From Emiliania huxleyi CCMP1516 (lineage: Eukaryota > Haptophyta > Isochrysidales > Noelaerhabdaceae): 64,000 nucleotides of DNA. The position numbers and the translations under genes are program-made. Under the pieces are notes generated by a model that worked only from the letters and a program-made list of their open reading frames with translations, made no database searches and was not told the DNA's origin. Positions 47,225 through 57,180 of this stretch are shown here, piece after piece; the first letter of the stretch is position 1, and each line of letters starts with the position of its first letter. The stretch covers positions 460,217 through 524,216 of the forward strand of contig NW_005196603.1 in assembly GCF_000372725.1 (NCBI RefSeq). The letters are read 5' to 3'.

Positions 47225-48643
47225 CTACAAGTACAGCGTACACAGCGTACAGCGTACAGGTGGGTCCGGCTCCCACCTCCCATACCGGCACCAACTTGAT
47301 TCGTAGATGCGCGTCTCACGGCCGGACCGCGGGACGGGGAGGGAGGGGGGTGGATCCGTAAATCCGTAAGTCCGTAAATCGTGTAACAAAAACCACGAGA
47401 GACTCCCCCGCCGCACCCAGCTACAAGGTAGGCAGAGACACAGCACTCGCGACACGCTGAGAAGCAGGCTGGCCTCTCCAATGCTCGCGCAACGCTGTCT
47501 GGCGTCGTCGTCGAGTGCGGCGAGCTCGGCGGCGCCATCCATGAAGTTCGACATCGTCGACGGCCCCCACGCCGCATACACCTTCGTGCGCACCGCCTCA
47601 GCCAGAAAGCAGCCGTCATGGTGCAGCAGCATTGGCACGTTGCCCGCCCAGCCCGCATGCGACACGTTGGAGTCGCTCTCGGCGGCGGCGCGGCGGTGGA
47701 CGTCGTTGGTGACGTAGTCATTGTACGTCGCCCGCAGCGCCGTCCCTGAATTCCAGAACGGCTCGTCGCTTATGTCGGCTGCCCCCCTCGGCAGCAACGC
47801 ACGCACCACACCACGCACGTCCTGCGCCCAGGCGGCCTCGTCGTGCGACGCTAGCCCCTCGACGATCACGATGCCGTGCTCGAAGTAGGCCTCGAAGAGC
47901 GCGCGCAGCTGGGCAGGTTCGCCTCCCGCGCCGCCGATCGCCGAGAGAGCGAACCGACGGGGCACAAACCCCTTCGCCGCGCTCCACGGCTCTGCTGTCG
48001 GTCGCGGCTGGTGCAGCGGCAGGAGGGCACTGCCCGGATACGCAGCTTGCAAGGCCATCTTGGCGCGAACGGTGTCGTCGACCTCGTCAGCGTGGGCAGT
48101 GACGCGCGCCCACCAGTAGGGCGTGCGGCGCAGCACCCGTTCTACCATCGGCACGAAGAATTCGGACGGCAGCGACGGGTAGTCTGGGTCGAAGGCCGCC
48201 TGGTCCACCTCGCAAAAGTTGACGGTGGCGTTGAAGTGCGGATGGCTGGCGAACATTTGGCGGGGCAAATCCTTCTCTACGGGGTCGGCGCCCCACGCAT
48301 GGCCATAGTGGTAGAATTGGAATACCTCGTGGTGCGCCAGCAGCCACGTCGTGCGCGGTGTCACGTACGGCCGCAGGATGCTGGCCACCACCTCGCCGTG
48401 AGCGTTCGGCACCATTAGCTCGCCTATGTCGTGGAGGAGTGCGGCCACGACAAGCTCCTCGCTCGCCCCGATGCGAAGCATCCTCGTCGCCATCTGCACT
48501 CCGTGCTCGTGCAAGTCGACCACAACGTTGGGTGCCTGGCCGCGCTGCGCATCGAGGAGGCCAAGGAGGCGCTCTGCGTGCCGGCGTGGCTCCTGCAGCT
48601 GGCCGAACGCGTCGTCGACGAGCAAGGCGTCTTCGCGACTCAT
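47225..48643 (-). CDS. HD-domain protein (PhnZ / inositol-oxygenase-like), unusual C-terminal half
   Basis: 472 residues from ATG 48643; the frame is open to ATG 48799 upstream. The N-terminal HD domain has LHEHGVQMATRML, VAALLHDIGELMVPNAHGE (HD pair), WLLAHHEVFQFYHYGH, matching the mixed-valent di-iron HD oxygenases such as PhnZ and MIOX, or relatives of unknown function. From about residue 220 the chain changes: FEHGIVIVEGLASHDEAAW resembles the start of PhyH-type dioxygenases, and MLLHHDGCFLAEAV could hold an HxD pair, but no distal His or Arg follows. The last ~90 residues look like intron or flank, so a 3' exon may be missing. R3 copy 2 lies upstream. Confidence 0.7.
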   Translation of the reverse strand: MSREDALLVDDAFGQLQEPRRHAERLLGLLDAQRGQAPNVVVDLHEHGVQMATRMLRIGASEELVVAALLHDIGELMVPNAHGEVVASILRPYVTPRTTWLLAHHEVFQFYHYGHAWGADPVEKDLPRQMFASHPHFNATVNFCEVDQAAFDPDYPSLPSEFFVPMVERVLRRTPYWWARVTAHADEVDDTVRAKMALQAAYPGSALLPLHQPRPTAEPWSAAKGFVPRRFALSAIGGAGGEPAQLRALFEAYFEHGIVIVEGLASHDEAAWAQDVRGVVRALLPRGAADISDEPFWNSGTALRATYNDYVTNDVHRRAAAESDSNVSHAGWAGNVPMLLHHDGCFLAEAVRTKVYAAWGPSTMSNFMDGAAELAALDDDARQRCASIGEASLLLSVSRVLCLCLPCSWVRRGSLSWFLLHDLRTYGFTDPPPSLPVPRSGRETRIYESSWCRYGRWEPDPPVRCTLCTLYL

Positions 48644-48803
48644 CGCCCTGAGCGATCTGAAGCCGCCCGCCCCATCGTCCCCCGCCGCGGCCAACACAAC
48701 CGTCCACAGATGCGCTAGCCGCACTGCCCTGCATTTCGGGGGATTCCAGGCCCAACCACCCGCCCTTTTTGCATTTCGGTGAGTATAATACGGGATCATA
48801 GGG

Positions 48804-49012
48804 AGCGAGGATTGGTGTGACGCGATCCACGCAGGCGTGTTTTCTGGCGGCCGACCGTCAGTGCACGGAGTTGCCCCTTCTCCGACTGCCCCGGCTAGTT
48901 CCCGAGGTCGTCGGGTGTGACCCCTGCGTCCCCCGAGACCTAGCGCGGGTGGGTTGGAAGGGGGCTCGCTGCAAGGAAGGGCGGTGTAAGAAGCCGATCC
49001 CCGTAGTCCGCC
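48804..49012 (-). repeat. Dispersed repeat R3, copy 2
   Basis: Nearly identical to 12208-12414. Its other end joins directly to a retroelement-like fragment at 49013, so R3 may belong to the same element. Confidence 0.8.
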
Positions 49013-49134
49013 TGGACCACCAAGAACTGGCTAGGGCTGCAGAAGCAGCGTATCTCAGTCGTTCTTCACACGGCCATCTCGCAGAGCAGATTGTGAATGA
49101 GCTTGCCTGCGGCGAGGGAGGGGGGCGCCAACTA
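49013..49134 (+). pseudogene. Retroelement-like fragment, copy 3
   Basis: TGGACCACCAAGAACTGG onward matches the end of the 41384-41734 fragment (coding-strand sense on plus here). It ends where the CGAGATTACC minisatellite begins. Confidence 0.65.
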
Positions 49135-49140
49135 CACGAG

Positions 49141-49292
49141 ATGCAATCCTACCCGAGATTACCCGAGATTACCGGAGATTGTCCGAGATTACCCGGTACT
49201 ACTAATACTGTGTGTGTTTGCCCGTGCGCACGAGTCAACCACCCGAGATTCAATATTTCCCGAGATTACCCGAGATAGCCCGAGACTACTCA
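49141..49292. repeat. CCCGAGATTA minisatellite
   Basis: 10-bp units (CCCGAGATTA and variants) in two blocks, the same family as in introns at 16720-17050 and 38100-38960. Confidence 0.85.
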
Positions 49293-49515
49293 AGGTCTAG
49301 AACGCACACACCCTCCGCGTCCTCTCAGCTTTTGTCCCGTCTCTACTGACTCTTCTCTGTTTACCCGTCTTGTTCTTTCCCCTTGGAGCCCTACGCCGCT
49401 TCCCCTCAGCCTTCTCTTCAGTCTCTGCACACACACACAACCCTTCCCCCCAACGCGGCCTGAACCCATCCCGGGGGCACCATTCCCCAGGAGTTGCGCG
49501 CCGCCAGCAGCGTTA
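49293..49515. other. Upstream region of the thioesterase gene
   Basis: CT-rich sequence without a gene. No A/T-rich start box is obvious here. Confidence 0.4.
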
Positions 49516-50773
49516 ATGCTGGCGTCGGTCCGCTCCGCACTCGCCTCTCACCCTCGCGCCGCCGCCGCGCTCGCCGCCCTCTGCGGTTCCATTTCTGGCC
49601 TTTGGTTCGGCGTTTGGGTCGGCGTCGCCGCCGGGCTGCGCCTACGGCTCTCGCCGCCAGTCGCGCACCCGCCGGGCTCCGAGGCGAGCTAGCCGATGCG
49701 GTGTGGCGAGACACACGGGCGGTCTCACTTGGCCTCTACGCATCAGGCGCACGAGATCGAGACTCACATCCGCGAGACGCAGCCGCCGGCAAACCTCCTC
49801 GGCATCGGCGTCGCCGAGGTCGACGAGGGCTCGCTCGCGCTGCACGCGCCGCTCGAGCTCAACCACAACGTGCATGGCACCGCGTTCGCCGGCAGCCTCT
49901 ACTCGGTCGGCGTGCTCGCATCCTACTACCTCGGCCGCTAACCCTAACCCTAACCCTAACCCTGACCCTGACCCTAACCCTAGGTCAGCGTGCTCGCATC
50001 CTACTACCTCGGCCGCGCTTGGGTGCGGAGGCAGCCGCACGGGTCGCTGCCGCCGCAGCTGGAGCTCGTTGCAAAGGCGGGCAGCATCAGCTATCGCAGG
50101 CCGCTCAAGGGGGAGAGAATCATCGCGCGCTCGCAGCTGCCAGCAGAGGCGGCGCTGCGAGAGTTTGCGCACCGCCTGCGCTCCTAGAAGCGGAGTACGT
50201 ATTCATGTCTCCCAACCAGCCCTCGAGAGACACGCATTCCGGTGTATTCGACCGTGTTCCGCTGTATTCACGGTCTTCCTATCCGTTGTCTTCACGCGGT
50301 GCTCTCAATACGCTGCACAACACCGTCTTCCCGCCCCGACGCTGGCGTATTCAGCACGCAGGCCTGCGCTCCGCCGGCAAGGCGAGCTGCCAGATTGGCG
50401 GAATGGTGCTCGGCGACGCGGACGGGAAGCCGGCGTGCGAGTATAGCATCGAGGCGGTGTGCCATGATGGAGGCCGCTCGCAGGTGTGAACGGCGCCTCT
50501 TCACGGGGCTGCGGCTGTGAACCTTAGGTGTGCGCCTACGTCAAGGACGCCGCCGCCGCCGCCTCTCCCGCCGCCACCTCTCCCGCCGCCACCTCTCCCG
50601 CCGCCTCTCCCTCCGCCGCCAGCTCCTCGGCCGCCGCCGCCGCCGCCGCCCGAGAGCCTCGCGCGCCCGGCCGCTCCGCGTCGCTGGCAGAGGCGGTGGC
50701 CTCCAAGGTGGTTGCGGACCGGGCGGCGGCGGGGGCACACGGGCCGGAGGGGCGGGAGGGGGTCGAGGTGTGA
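49516..50773 (+). CDS. Membrane-anchored hotdog thioesterase (YiiD C-terminal type), five exons
   Basis: Exons 49516-49683, 49747-49905, 49984-50173, 50362-50483, 50528-50773; 885 nt, 294 residues. An N-terminal hydrophobic anchor (LAALCGSISGLWFGVWVGVA) is followed by a single hotdog fold: IGVAEVDEGSLALHAPLE, NHNVHGTAFAGSLYSV (helix and active-site region), SYYLGRAWVRRQ, SISYRRPLKGERIIAR and DADGKPACEYSIEAVC. Hotdogs of this type are putative acyl-CoA/ACP thioesterases. The last exon is Ala/Ser-rich. The final intron is only 44 bp; without it the protein would end RSQV at 50489 (214 residues). Donors GC, GT, GC, GT. Intron 2 is telomere-type repeat, intron 3 an introner shared with the methyltransferase-dioxygenase gene. 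Confidence 0.85.
49906..49983 (+). repeat. Intron made of telomere-type CCCTAA repeats inside the thioesterase gene
   Basis: A 34-bp copy of the next exon's start (GTCGGCGTGCTCGCATC...) is followed by CTAACCC repeats ending CCCTAG. The second copy, with one mismatch, starts exon 3 at 49984. Same architecture as 20643-20715. Confidence 0.92.
50174..50361 (+). mobile_element. Introner element, family A, copy 2 (intron 3 of the thioesterase gene)
   Basis: 188-bp GC-AG intron homologous to 22562-22738. It starts with GCCTGCGCTCC, which is repeated as the first 11 bases of exon 4, so the target-site duplication is visible. The element proper begins TAGAAGCGG and ends TTCAGCACGCAG. Confidence 0.88.
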
Positions 50774-51119
50774 GAGAGCTGTTTTGGGGGTCCGCCCGCA
50801 GGATCTCGCGGAGCCCGCACAGGCGCTCTGGACCCATTTCCGGCATTTGTTGTGAGTCTGTGGGCGGTGCAGTCTCTTTTATGACATTTGCGGAGAGGCG
50901 GTGCCCCTGCCCGGCAGCGGCGCAGACGGAGTTTTTATAGGAGCGAGAGAGAGGATGCAGCTAACGAAGCAAGTTCGAAGTGGAGATGGTACACACACCC
51001 CTTACACCTCCGCGCCACACCGCACACGCGGTCGCGGAGAGTTTTGCGACACTAACTTTCACATTTTCTTTCACGGCACCGCAGGAGTCATTCCTCAGTG
51101 TCAGCAGGTCTCCGTAGCG
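50774..51119. other. Convergent intergenic region
   Basis: Lies between the thioesterase and WW genes. Nothing identified. Confidence 0.5.
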
Positions 51120-51591
51120 CTAGGCGGCCGGGAGCGTCCAGGAGGTCTCGCCGGAGGTTGCGTGGTAATAGTACTCGCGCCCCTCGGGCGATGTCGCGCG
51201 CCTGTCCAAGAGCGGCCCGGAGGTCAGATGCGGTGCCGATTCCTGCTGCGTCGATTGCTGTGCCGAGTCACTGGTCTCGGAGGTGTTCAAGGCACACGCA
51301 GCTGTCTCTCTCGTGAACCTGCACAGATGCATGCACATGCACATGTGTTGGGCTTCTTGGAGGTGGAGCAGGGAGGGGGAGGGAGGGAGGAGGAGGAGGA
51401 GGAGGAGGGAGGAGGAGGAGGAGAGGGAGGAGCAGGGAGGAGGAGGATCACCACCGCTCGAGCCGTGGTTGCGCTGCCGCTCGGGGTAGGAGGGGGGCAT
51501 CTAGGCTCACGCGCTTCCACCCCTCGGGCAGCGGAGGACCCACGCCTGGTGGCGGGCCCTGCGGTGGCGCGCCCCACGCAGCGCCGCCCGC

Positions 51592-51644
<53 letters not shown>

Positions 51645-52052
51645 TGCCGCCGTCCGCCGCCGTGCTGCCTGGCTTGAGCGCCTCCATCGTGGCCCGCTTG
51701 GCTGCGATCTCGCCCTCTAGCTCGCGCACGCGCTCGCGGCACGCGTAGAAGAGCCGCTCCGTCGCCGCCTTGTCCTCAGCAGCCATGCAGTCATACACCT
51801 CGCGGCCAAAGGACTCCTTGATGCCGCCGATCTTGCGCTCGATGAGCACAATCTGCGCGCAGGGCCGGCGCGGTCAGCCGAGCGCGCTACTGCGGCAGCG
51901 GAGTGCCCGTGGCTGCGGACCTCTCCCTTGAGCTTCGTCGACTTTGCAAACGCCTCTGTCTCGTTTGCGGCGCGCTTGAAGCCCATCGTCATCTTGGCGA
52001 GGCCGCTGCCGATGCCCTCCTTGGCCTTCTCCTGCCAGTCGGCGTGCGCCAT
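51120..52052 (-). CDS. Helical protein with C-terminal WW domain, three exons
   Basis: Exons (minus): 52052-51921, 51852-51515, 51201-51120; 552 nt, 183 residues. The N-terminal half is helical (WQEKAKEGIGSGLAKM, AANETEAFAKSTKLKGE, IGGIKESFGREVYD), then a poly-Gly/Pro linker coded by a GGC run, then a complete WW domain at the end: LPEGWKRATSPEGREYYYHA followed by TSGETSWTLP. WW domains bind Pro-rich ligands. The WW domain is whole only if intron 2 (51202-51514) uses a GC donor (AA|GCGCG); the GT two codons later would break the frame. Intron 1 is GT-AG. An AATTCTTTTTTT box lies 29-41 nt upstream. Confidence 0.85.
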
Positions 52053-52390
52053 GCTGGGCCTTGAGCGCCTTGTGCCTTCGAAAAAAAGAATTTTAGGCGT
52101 TTTCCAAAGAGAATTTTCCAACAAAGCGGGTCGCACAACACGATTCACGCGACAGGCAAGGCACGGGCGACGGCTTCCTCAGAAGCCGTCGTCCTCACCG
52201 TAGCCGTCGTCGGACCCCCAATCAGAGGGACAGGGTCGAATCCCGTGGTGCTCGCCGAAAAGACCATCCCCATCCCACTCCCCCTCATCCCACCCCCCCC
52301 CCCCACCCGCGCGCCTACCCCGCCGATGGCCGGTGGGGCGCGCTCTCGGCGGTCCCCTGCAGGTGAGGGAAAGGCACAACACAGCGAACA

Positions 52391-52867
52391 ATGGGCGTGC
52401 CCATTCCGGAGTGGTTCGATCCCACGCAAACCCGAGACGGTGACGAGAAGCGTTCCGGTGATCTCAGGCCCAGTGAGGTAGTGCACCGGTCTAACTCGGA
52501 TCCTGCTGAACAAGTTCCTCTTGTAGCTCGATCGGTCACACCGCCATCGCCGTCGGGGAGAGGGGGGACGACACTGCTTCGGCAGCGTGCACCTCGATCC
52601 TGTACCGTGTTTGTTATGACCCACCCCAATGAACACACCAGTGAGGGAGGGCGAGACGATCGAGGGGTCCCGTACCATGCGGAATCGACCCTATCCAGTG
52701 CTCAAGTGCTCAAGCTTAGAGAAGAAGGCGAGGCGCGGGTCGAGTACCTCTACTACAACCTCAACTCCGACGGCGAGCTGCTCGTGCTGCAACACGAGGC
52801 GTACCTCGCGTCGATGCGCGAGGTCGCCTTCACCTTCACCACGGCCGACACACACGCAAAGAAATGA
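52391..52867 (+). CDS. Possible small gene or exon, unidentified
   Basis: Frame open from ATG 52391. The last 45 codons look most protein-like (ARVEYLYYNLNSDGELLV, LVLQHEAYLASMREVAF) and follow an acceptor-like CAAGCTTAG at 52713-52721. The N-terminal part overlaps B-box-like words and is doubtful. Confidence 0.35.
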   Translation: MGVPIPEWFDPTQTRDGDEKRSGDLRPSEVVHRSNSDPAEQVPLVARSVTPPSPSGRGGTTLLRQRAPRSCTVFVMTHPNEHTSEGGRDDRGVPYHAESTLSSAQVLKLREEGEARVEYLYYNLNSDGELLVLQHEAYLASMREVAFTFTTADTHAKK

Positions 52868-53305
52868 GTTTGTGTCTTGTTCCGTCCGATTGTTGGGGCT
52901 AACCTCGGAATGTAACACCAGAATGGCTGTGCTGGCTCCTTCACAGCCATCTTCCTAAGGATGGCTGAGCTAGCTGCAGTGCAGCCACAGTCTAATGGCT
53001 GCAATACACACACGGCAGCCATCGCACATACGCCGGCGGAGAGGGCGAGGGCGGTCTGGTAGAAGCGTTGGCCTGGTATGGGAGGGGACACGCGCAGAGT
53101 GAGGCGTATGTCAGCGGCGTAGGACGAGAGATGTGTGCCACATACCGCAAAACGCGAGCAGGACGAGCACAGCGAGAGCGTCGACGAGGGGAGGCGGTAG
53201 GTCGTCGAACGTGCGTGGAGGCAAGTCCACTGGAGGGCGAGGGAGGCGCGCCGGGAGGAGCGGAGGGTGGAAAGACGCTTGAATTTGGGTACAATGTATA
53301 TACAT
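52753..53305 (-). CDS. Small two-span membrane protein, tentative
   Basis: Two minus-strand pieces join across a GT-AG intron (about 53077-53140): DDLPPPLVDALAVLVLLAFCG and QRFYQTALALSAGVCAMAAV. Each holds a likely membrane span. The family is not recognised, and both the N-terminus (MYIHCTQIQ) and the 3' end are uncertain. Confidence 0.4.
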
Positions 53306-53595
53306 ACGTGGCCCCAGCGAGTTGTTAGAAAACCTGCAAGTCGTTGCTCTCGGCGCTGAGCCGCTGTACCGATGTTTTCTTTTTTGCTGTCGTAGTACTG
53401 TTCTTTTTTGTTACGTACGGGTGGTACGGGTGGAAGAGAGCGATCTGTCGTTACTCTACCGAGGCCCGACTAACTAACATACGTGCATGCATGCCCATCC
53501 ACCCGCATACCACACGACCATCCTATGTTACATTCTCCGACTGGTACTGCTGGCGGTACTGGAACTGGTGTCAAGCTGTCACGACCCGTTTGTCG

Positions 53596-55340
53596 TTAGT
53601 GTGACCAAGGGTTATTGGCCCGCCGCCGTGAGTTCCACACGCGGGCCCACGCGACAGCAACACAGAGAACGACCACCGCTAGAAGCAGGCCGAGCCGAAC
53701 TGCCAGCCATGGCATGGTTGCAGGCACTGGCACTGCAAACAAGCTTGCAATGATTGCTGGCACGCCGAGCGGCCATATCAGCATAATCACCAGCGGGTTG
53801 CGCAAAAAGAGTTGAAAATAGGCCTGATCCGACGGGTTGAGCCACACGGATGCATGGACGAATGTCATTGTGCAGAAGGCGTCGGCAGCCACGTTTAGGA
53901 GCGCGCGCCACTTTGACCGCTGTGAGAGGAAGGTCCGCTCGCGCAAAAGCGGCCACATGCCTGCTATGACAATGACGCAGCGTAAAATGCACCCTGCGAA
54001 GGCTTCGAGCAGGTTGTCGCACGAAAGCGATCCGGAGGCATACCGGTACTGACTGCCAAAGGCAACCATGAAGCTTTCCGGGGCGATGTTGACGGCGAAC
54101 ACGGCGAGCCCGAGGACCGCCGCATACAAACGGTTGAATAGCCACACTAAGAAGCGATGCGAACCCGCGTTCCCGACTGTAGCCGATTCCTCCGATTCCT
54201 CCGCGAGAAGAGCCGCGATTGCCGCGCCCACCTCCTCGCGCTGCTCAACAGGTAAGAGAAATAGCGCGAGGAGGTTATCGATAAAGGTGGCAAATGTGAT
54301 TGCGAGCCCATCGAGCAGGAATTGGGTGCACGTCTCATCGTTGAAAAGGAGGGCGCACGTTGCACTCATAAGGCAGAACGGCAGGGAAAACATGCGCATG
54401 CGAACGTGAACCCAGCCCAAGCAGCGCACCCACACTGGAAGCTCTAGTCCATGAGCACGCGTGCGGTGGCGGAGCAGCCGCTTCTCCAGTGCAGCCTCGT
54501 CCCAGTCCTCGGTGAGCGGCATAAGGATCAGCAGCACTACGAAGACGAGTACGAGGTAGTGCGTCGCGGCGAGGCGGCTCTGCCGTACGACGATATGGTC
54601 ACACCGCAGCGGCATGATGTCGGTGGCGTCGCAGTGGGCCGCAGCCTCTCGCGCCCACTGCTCGCCGCTCAAGTCCTCGGCGGCACTGCGATCGAACCAG
54701 CCGACGCCAATGGCGAAGCTGTGCAGGCAGCGGAGCGGCGAGAGGTCGGTGAGCTAGGAGAGGGGGGACTAACTAGCATGCTAGCGTTCGGGGCCGCACC
54801 TCGAGTTGCTGTATATGTCGACGTATGGTCCAAGCACGTGACGCCGGCTGTCCAGCGCCATGATGATTCCGGATATGTTCTCCGCCGTCAGCCGCATCCA
54901 AAAACAGTCGACGCATAAGCCGGGCTCCTCGTTCTCGTGCCGCCACGGCTGCCGCGTGATTGGCTCCCCAAATTTATAAAAATCCTTTGGGCTGCAATAC
55001 TCTCCAACCGCGCAGTGATCGTGATTCGAGCAGCGTGGGGACCCAGCCTCGTAAGCGACCGCGTACATGATCGCCGACTGGCCACACATTAGGAGGATGG
55101 ACAGAAGCAGCGGGATGGCCGCCGAGAGGGAGGCGCCTGGAGCGGTAGCCTTGACGAACGCCCACGCATGAATGCCACCCAAGCCAACAGAGTCGTAGCG
55201 GGCGAGAGGCCGCTGGTGGATGTGTGCGTCGGCGATTGAGAATGCGACTGTGCCTCGCTCGATCACGCTGGGTGCCGAAGGCTGGCGCATGATCTCCTCT
55301 TCATCGGTGCTGGTGCTCGCGTCGACCTGGGCCTGGGCTG
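53596..55340 (-). CDS. Large multi-span membrane protein, at least two exons
   Basis: The C-terminal exon (54754-53596) carries about eight hydrophobic spans, e.g. HYLVLVFVVLLILMPL, FLVWLFNRLYAAVLGLAVFA, NPLVIMLIWPLGVPAIIASL. The upstream exon (about 55340-54782) has one span (AAIPLLLSILLMCGQSAIMY) and a Cys-containing loop (CSNHDHCAVGEYC). The exon junction near 54755-54820 is not resolved; only an acceptor at CTCCTAG|CTC keeps frame. The layout of a large extracellular Cys loop followed by a multi-span region suggests a channel or transporter. Family not recognised. Upstream at 55350-55430 the sequence has a 39-bp tandem duplication (GTGAGAACCATGCCCACC unit), probably intronic. Confidence 0.65.
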
Positions 55341-55434
55341 GCGACGTCAGTGAGAACCATGCCCACCGTGAAGGCACAGCCGAAACCGGTGAGAACCATG
55401 CCCACCGTGAAGGCACAGCCGAAACCGTGAGCAT

Positions 55435-56076
55435 CGATCAGCGACGGCGAGCACCCCACTGGAGACGAACGAGCTCGGAGCGTGAGGTGCGGAGCGTGAG
55501 GTGCGGAATTGCAGGTTGTGGAAAACAAACCTGGAATCGATGTTGGCTTGTTCCAATAGGAGCGAGGCCTCTTCCGTTGGGGGACCGAGTGAATGAATAG
55601 GAAACGAGGGTTTCCCATTGTGACCCGCTCCTGCGCGAGCGTGACACTGCACTTGGCGCCGAGCGCCCGCGGCTCAGACCTTGTGTGCAAGCCGACCCTC
55701 GGTGCAAGCACCGGTCCGGACCGATGGCGCTCGGTGTGGAGCAAGCAAGACCCCCCCCCCCCCGCCCATCGGCGCGCGCCCGAGGTTCAAACGGCCGCCA
55801 GGAGCACCAAGAGGACTCCTCATGGCTATGACCAAGTGGGCTTCGACCGGCCTCGGCTGGGGGGGCGAATTGTCCCGGCTGCGGACGCGTTCTGCAGCCC
55901 CCTGGGCGTGGGTCAGCACCCCAAAACTGCCCCTCGGCGGCATACAGCACTGCCAGCCAGCCTCTTCCTCCTCCTAAGGGCTGTACTATAGGCCATATTG
56001 CGCCGCCTCCTACTGGCAGCCGGGCGGGCGCGCGCCGCGGGCGCCTCGGCGCGCGCACGGCTCGCAAAGTTCGAAC
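55435..56076. other. Intergenic; no supportable gene
   Basis: Long frames on both strands are Arg/Pro/Ser-rich without domains. A C11 run lies at 55750-55761. Confidence 0.4.
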
Positions 56077-56122
56077 GAGTACTGCCGCCCGGCCGCCTCA
56101 AGGCTGCCGGGCGGCAGTACTC
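56077..56122. repeat. Perfect 17-bp-stem hairpin next to R1 copy 3
   Basis: GAGTACTGCCGCCCGGC and its exact reverse complement flank a 12-nt loop. The hairpin ends 4 bp before the CAG run that opens R1 copy 3. Confidence 0.85.
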
Positions 56123-56126
56123 GCCT

Positions 56127-56635
56127 AGCAGCAGCAGCAGCAGAGAGAGGCGCCAATTTTGAGGTTGCCCGAGACAGCCTGGAGATGGCCCCGCGTTGTA
56201 GCCCCGCGGTGCCGGCGCCTCACATCTCAGCATCCAGGGGCCAGTTCCGCCGCGCAGTCGGGCACAGCTTTGTCGACAAAGAGCTTGATCAAAATTTCGC
56301 CGAAGAAGCGGCACCGGCTGCACGCCGGGATGAACCCGGACCGATCCCATTGTTCACAACCGCCGCGGCGAGCCGCCGCGGGCCCACAGGAGGGCTCGGA
56401 GCCGCGGCACCGGTCCGCGCCGCCAGCGGGGCGAGAGCACCAGCCTACAACCTGCCGATATGGCAGTTGCGACGGCGCTTTCACACATTAACTTGGAGCA
56501 CTTGGAGTGCAGTCATTAGTCCAGGGCCGGGGAACTGAGAGCCGCACCCAGCGAGCCGGACGATCGGGATCGGGCTACGGGCTAGAGAGCCCTGACCCCT
56601 AGCTAGGGGGGTGCGCGTTCGCAGGGAAAGGGCCG
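56127..56635 (+). repeat. Dispersed repeat R1, copy 3 (full length)
   Basis: Matches 7363-7895 from CAG run to AGGGAAAGGGCCG, with two small deletions relative to it. Confidence 0.85.
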
Positions 56636-56849
56636 TAAAGTAAACACAGGTCTCCGAGGGTTGGCTCCGTGTACCGGGTTTCCCCTTAACTTCAGAACGC
56701 CCCCTCTACTCGGTCGGAGCTAGTAAGTAGACACGCCACTGTGTACACCACGCACGTACACAGGTCCTCACTCAGCATCCCGTATCAGGGTTCCCCCGCC
56801 CGCCCTCCCGGGGCTCCGGTTCTCCCTGATTCGCTCTTTTATTCGCCAG

Positions 56850-57180
56850 GTAGGTAGGTAGTAAGGTGAAGAACAGCCAGGCTCGGACTGGACACCAACG
56901 CGGTATGGGTGGACGCTAGACAGATGATGACGACACGCACGAGCGACACACAGACACAAACAAGCTCACAAGACACACAGCCAGCTGGCTGCCACACACC
57001 CTGAGTCGGCGTACACATAACTCAGGGCCACATCCTCCCTGTCGCCCCCCCCCAGCACTCCACGGTGCCAAGGGCACAAACAAGGGCACAACTCAAACAA
57101 CAGACGACAGGAAGCGATATGTGAGGCTAGAGCAGTTTGCTCCACCTCTAGCAATCTCACCGGCCGGCGAGGCACGGACG
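56850..57180 (-). mobile_element. SINE-like repeat R2, copy 4
   Basis: Full-length, same orientation as copy 1, with GGTAGGTAGGTAG at the tail. Only about 215 bp separates it from R1 copy 3. Confidence 0.85.
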
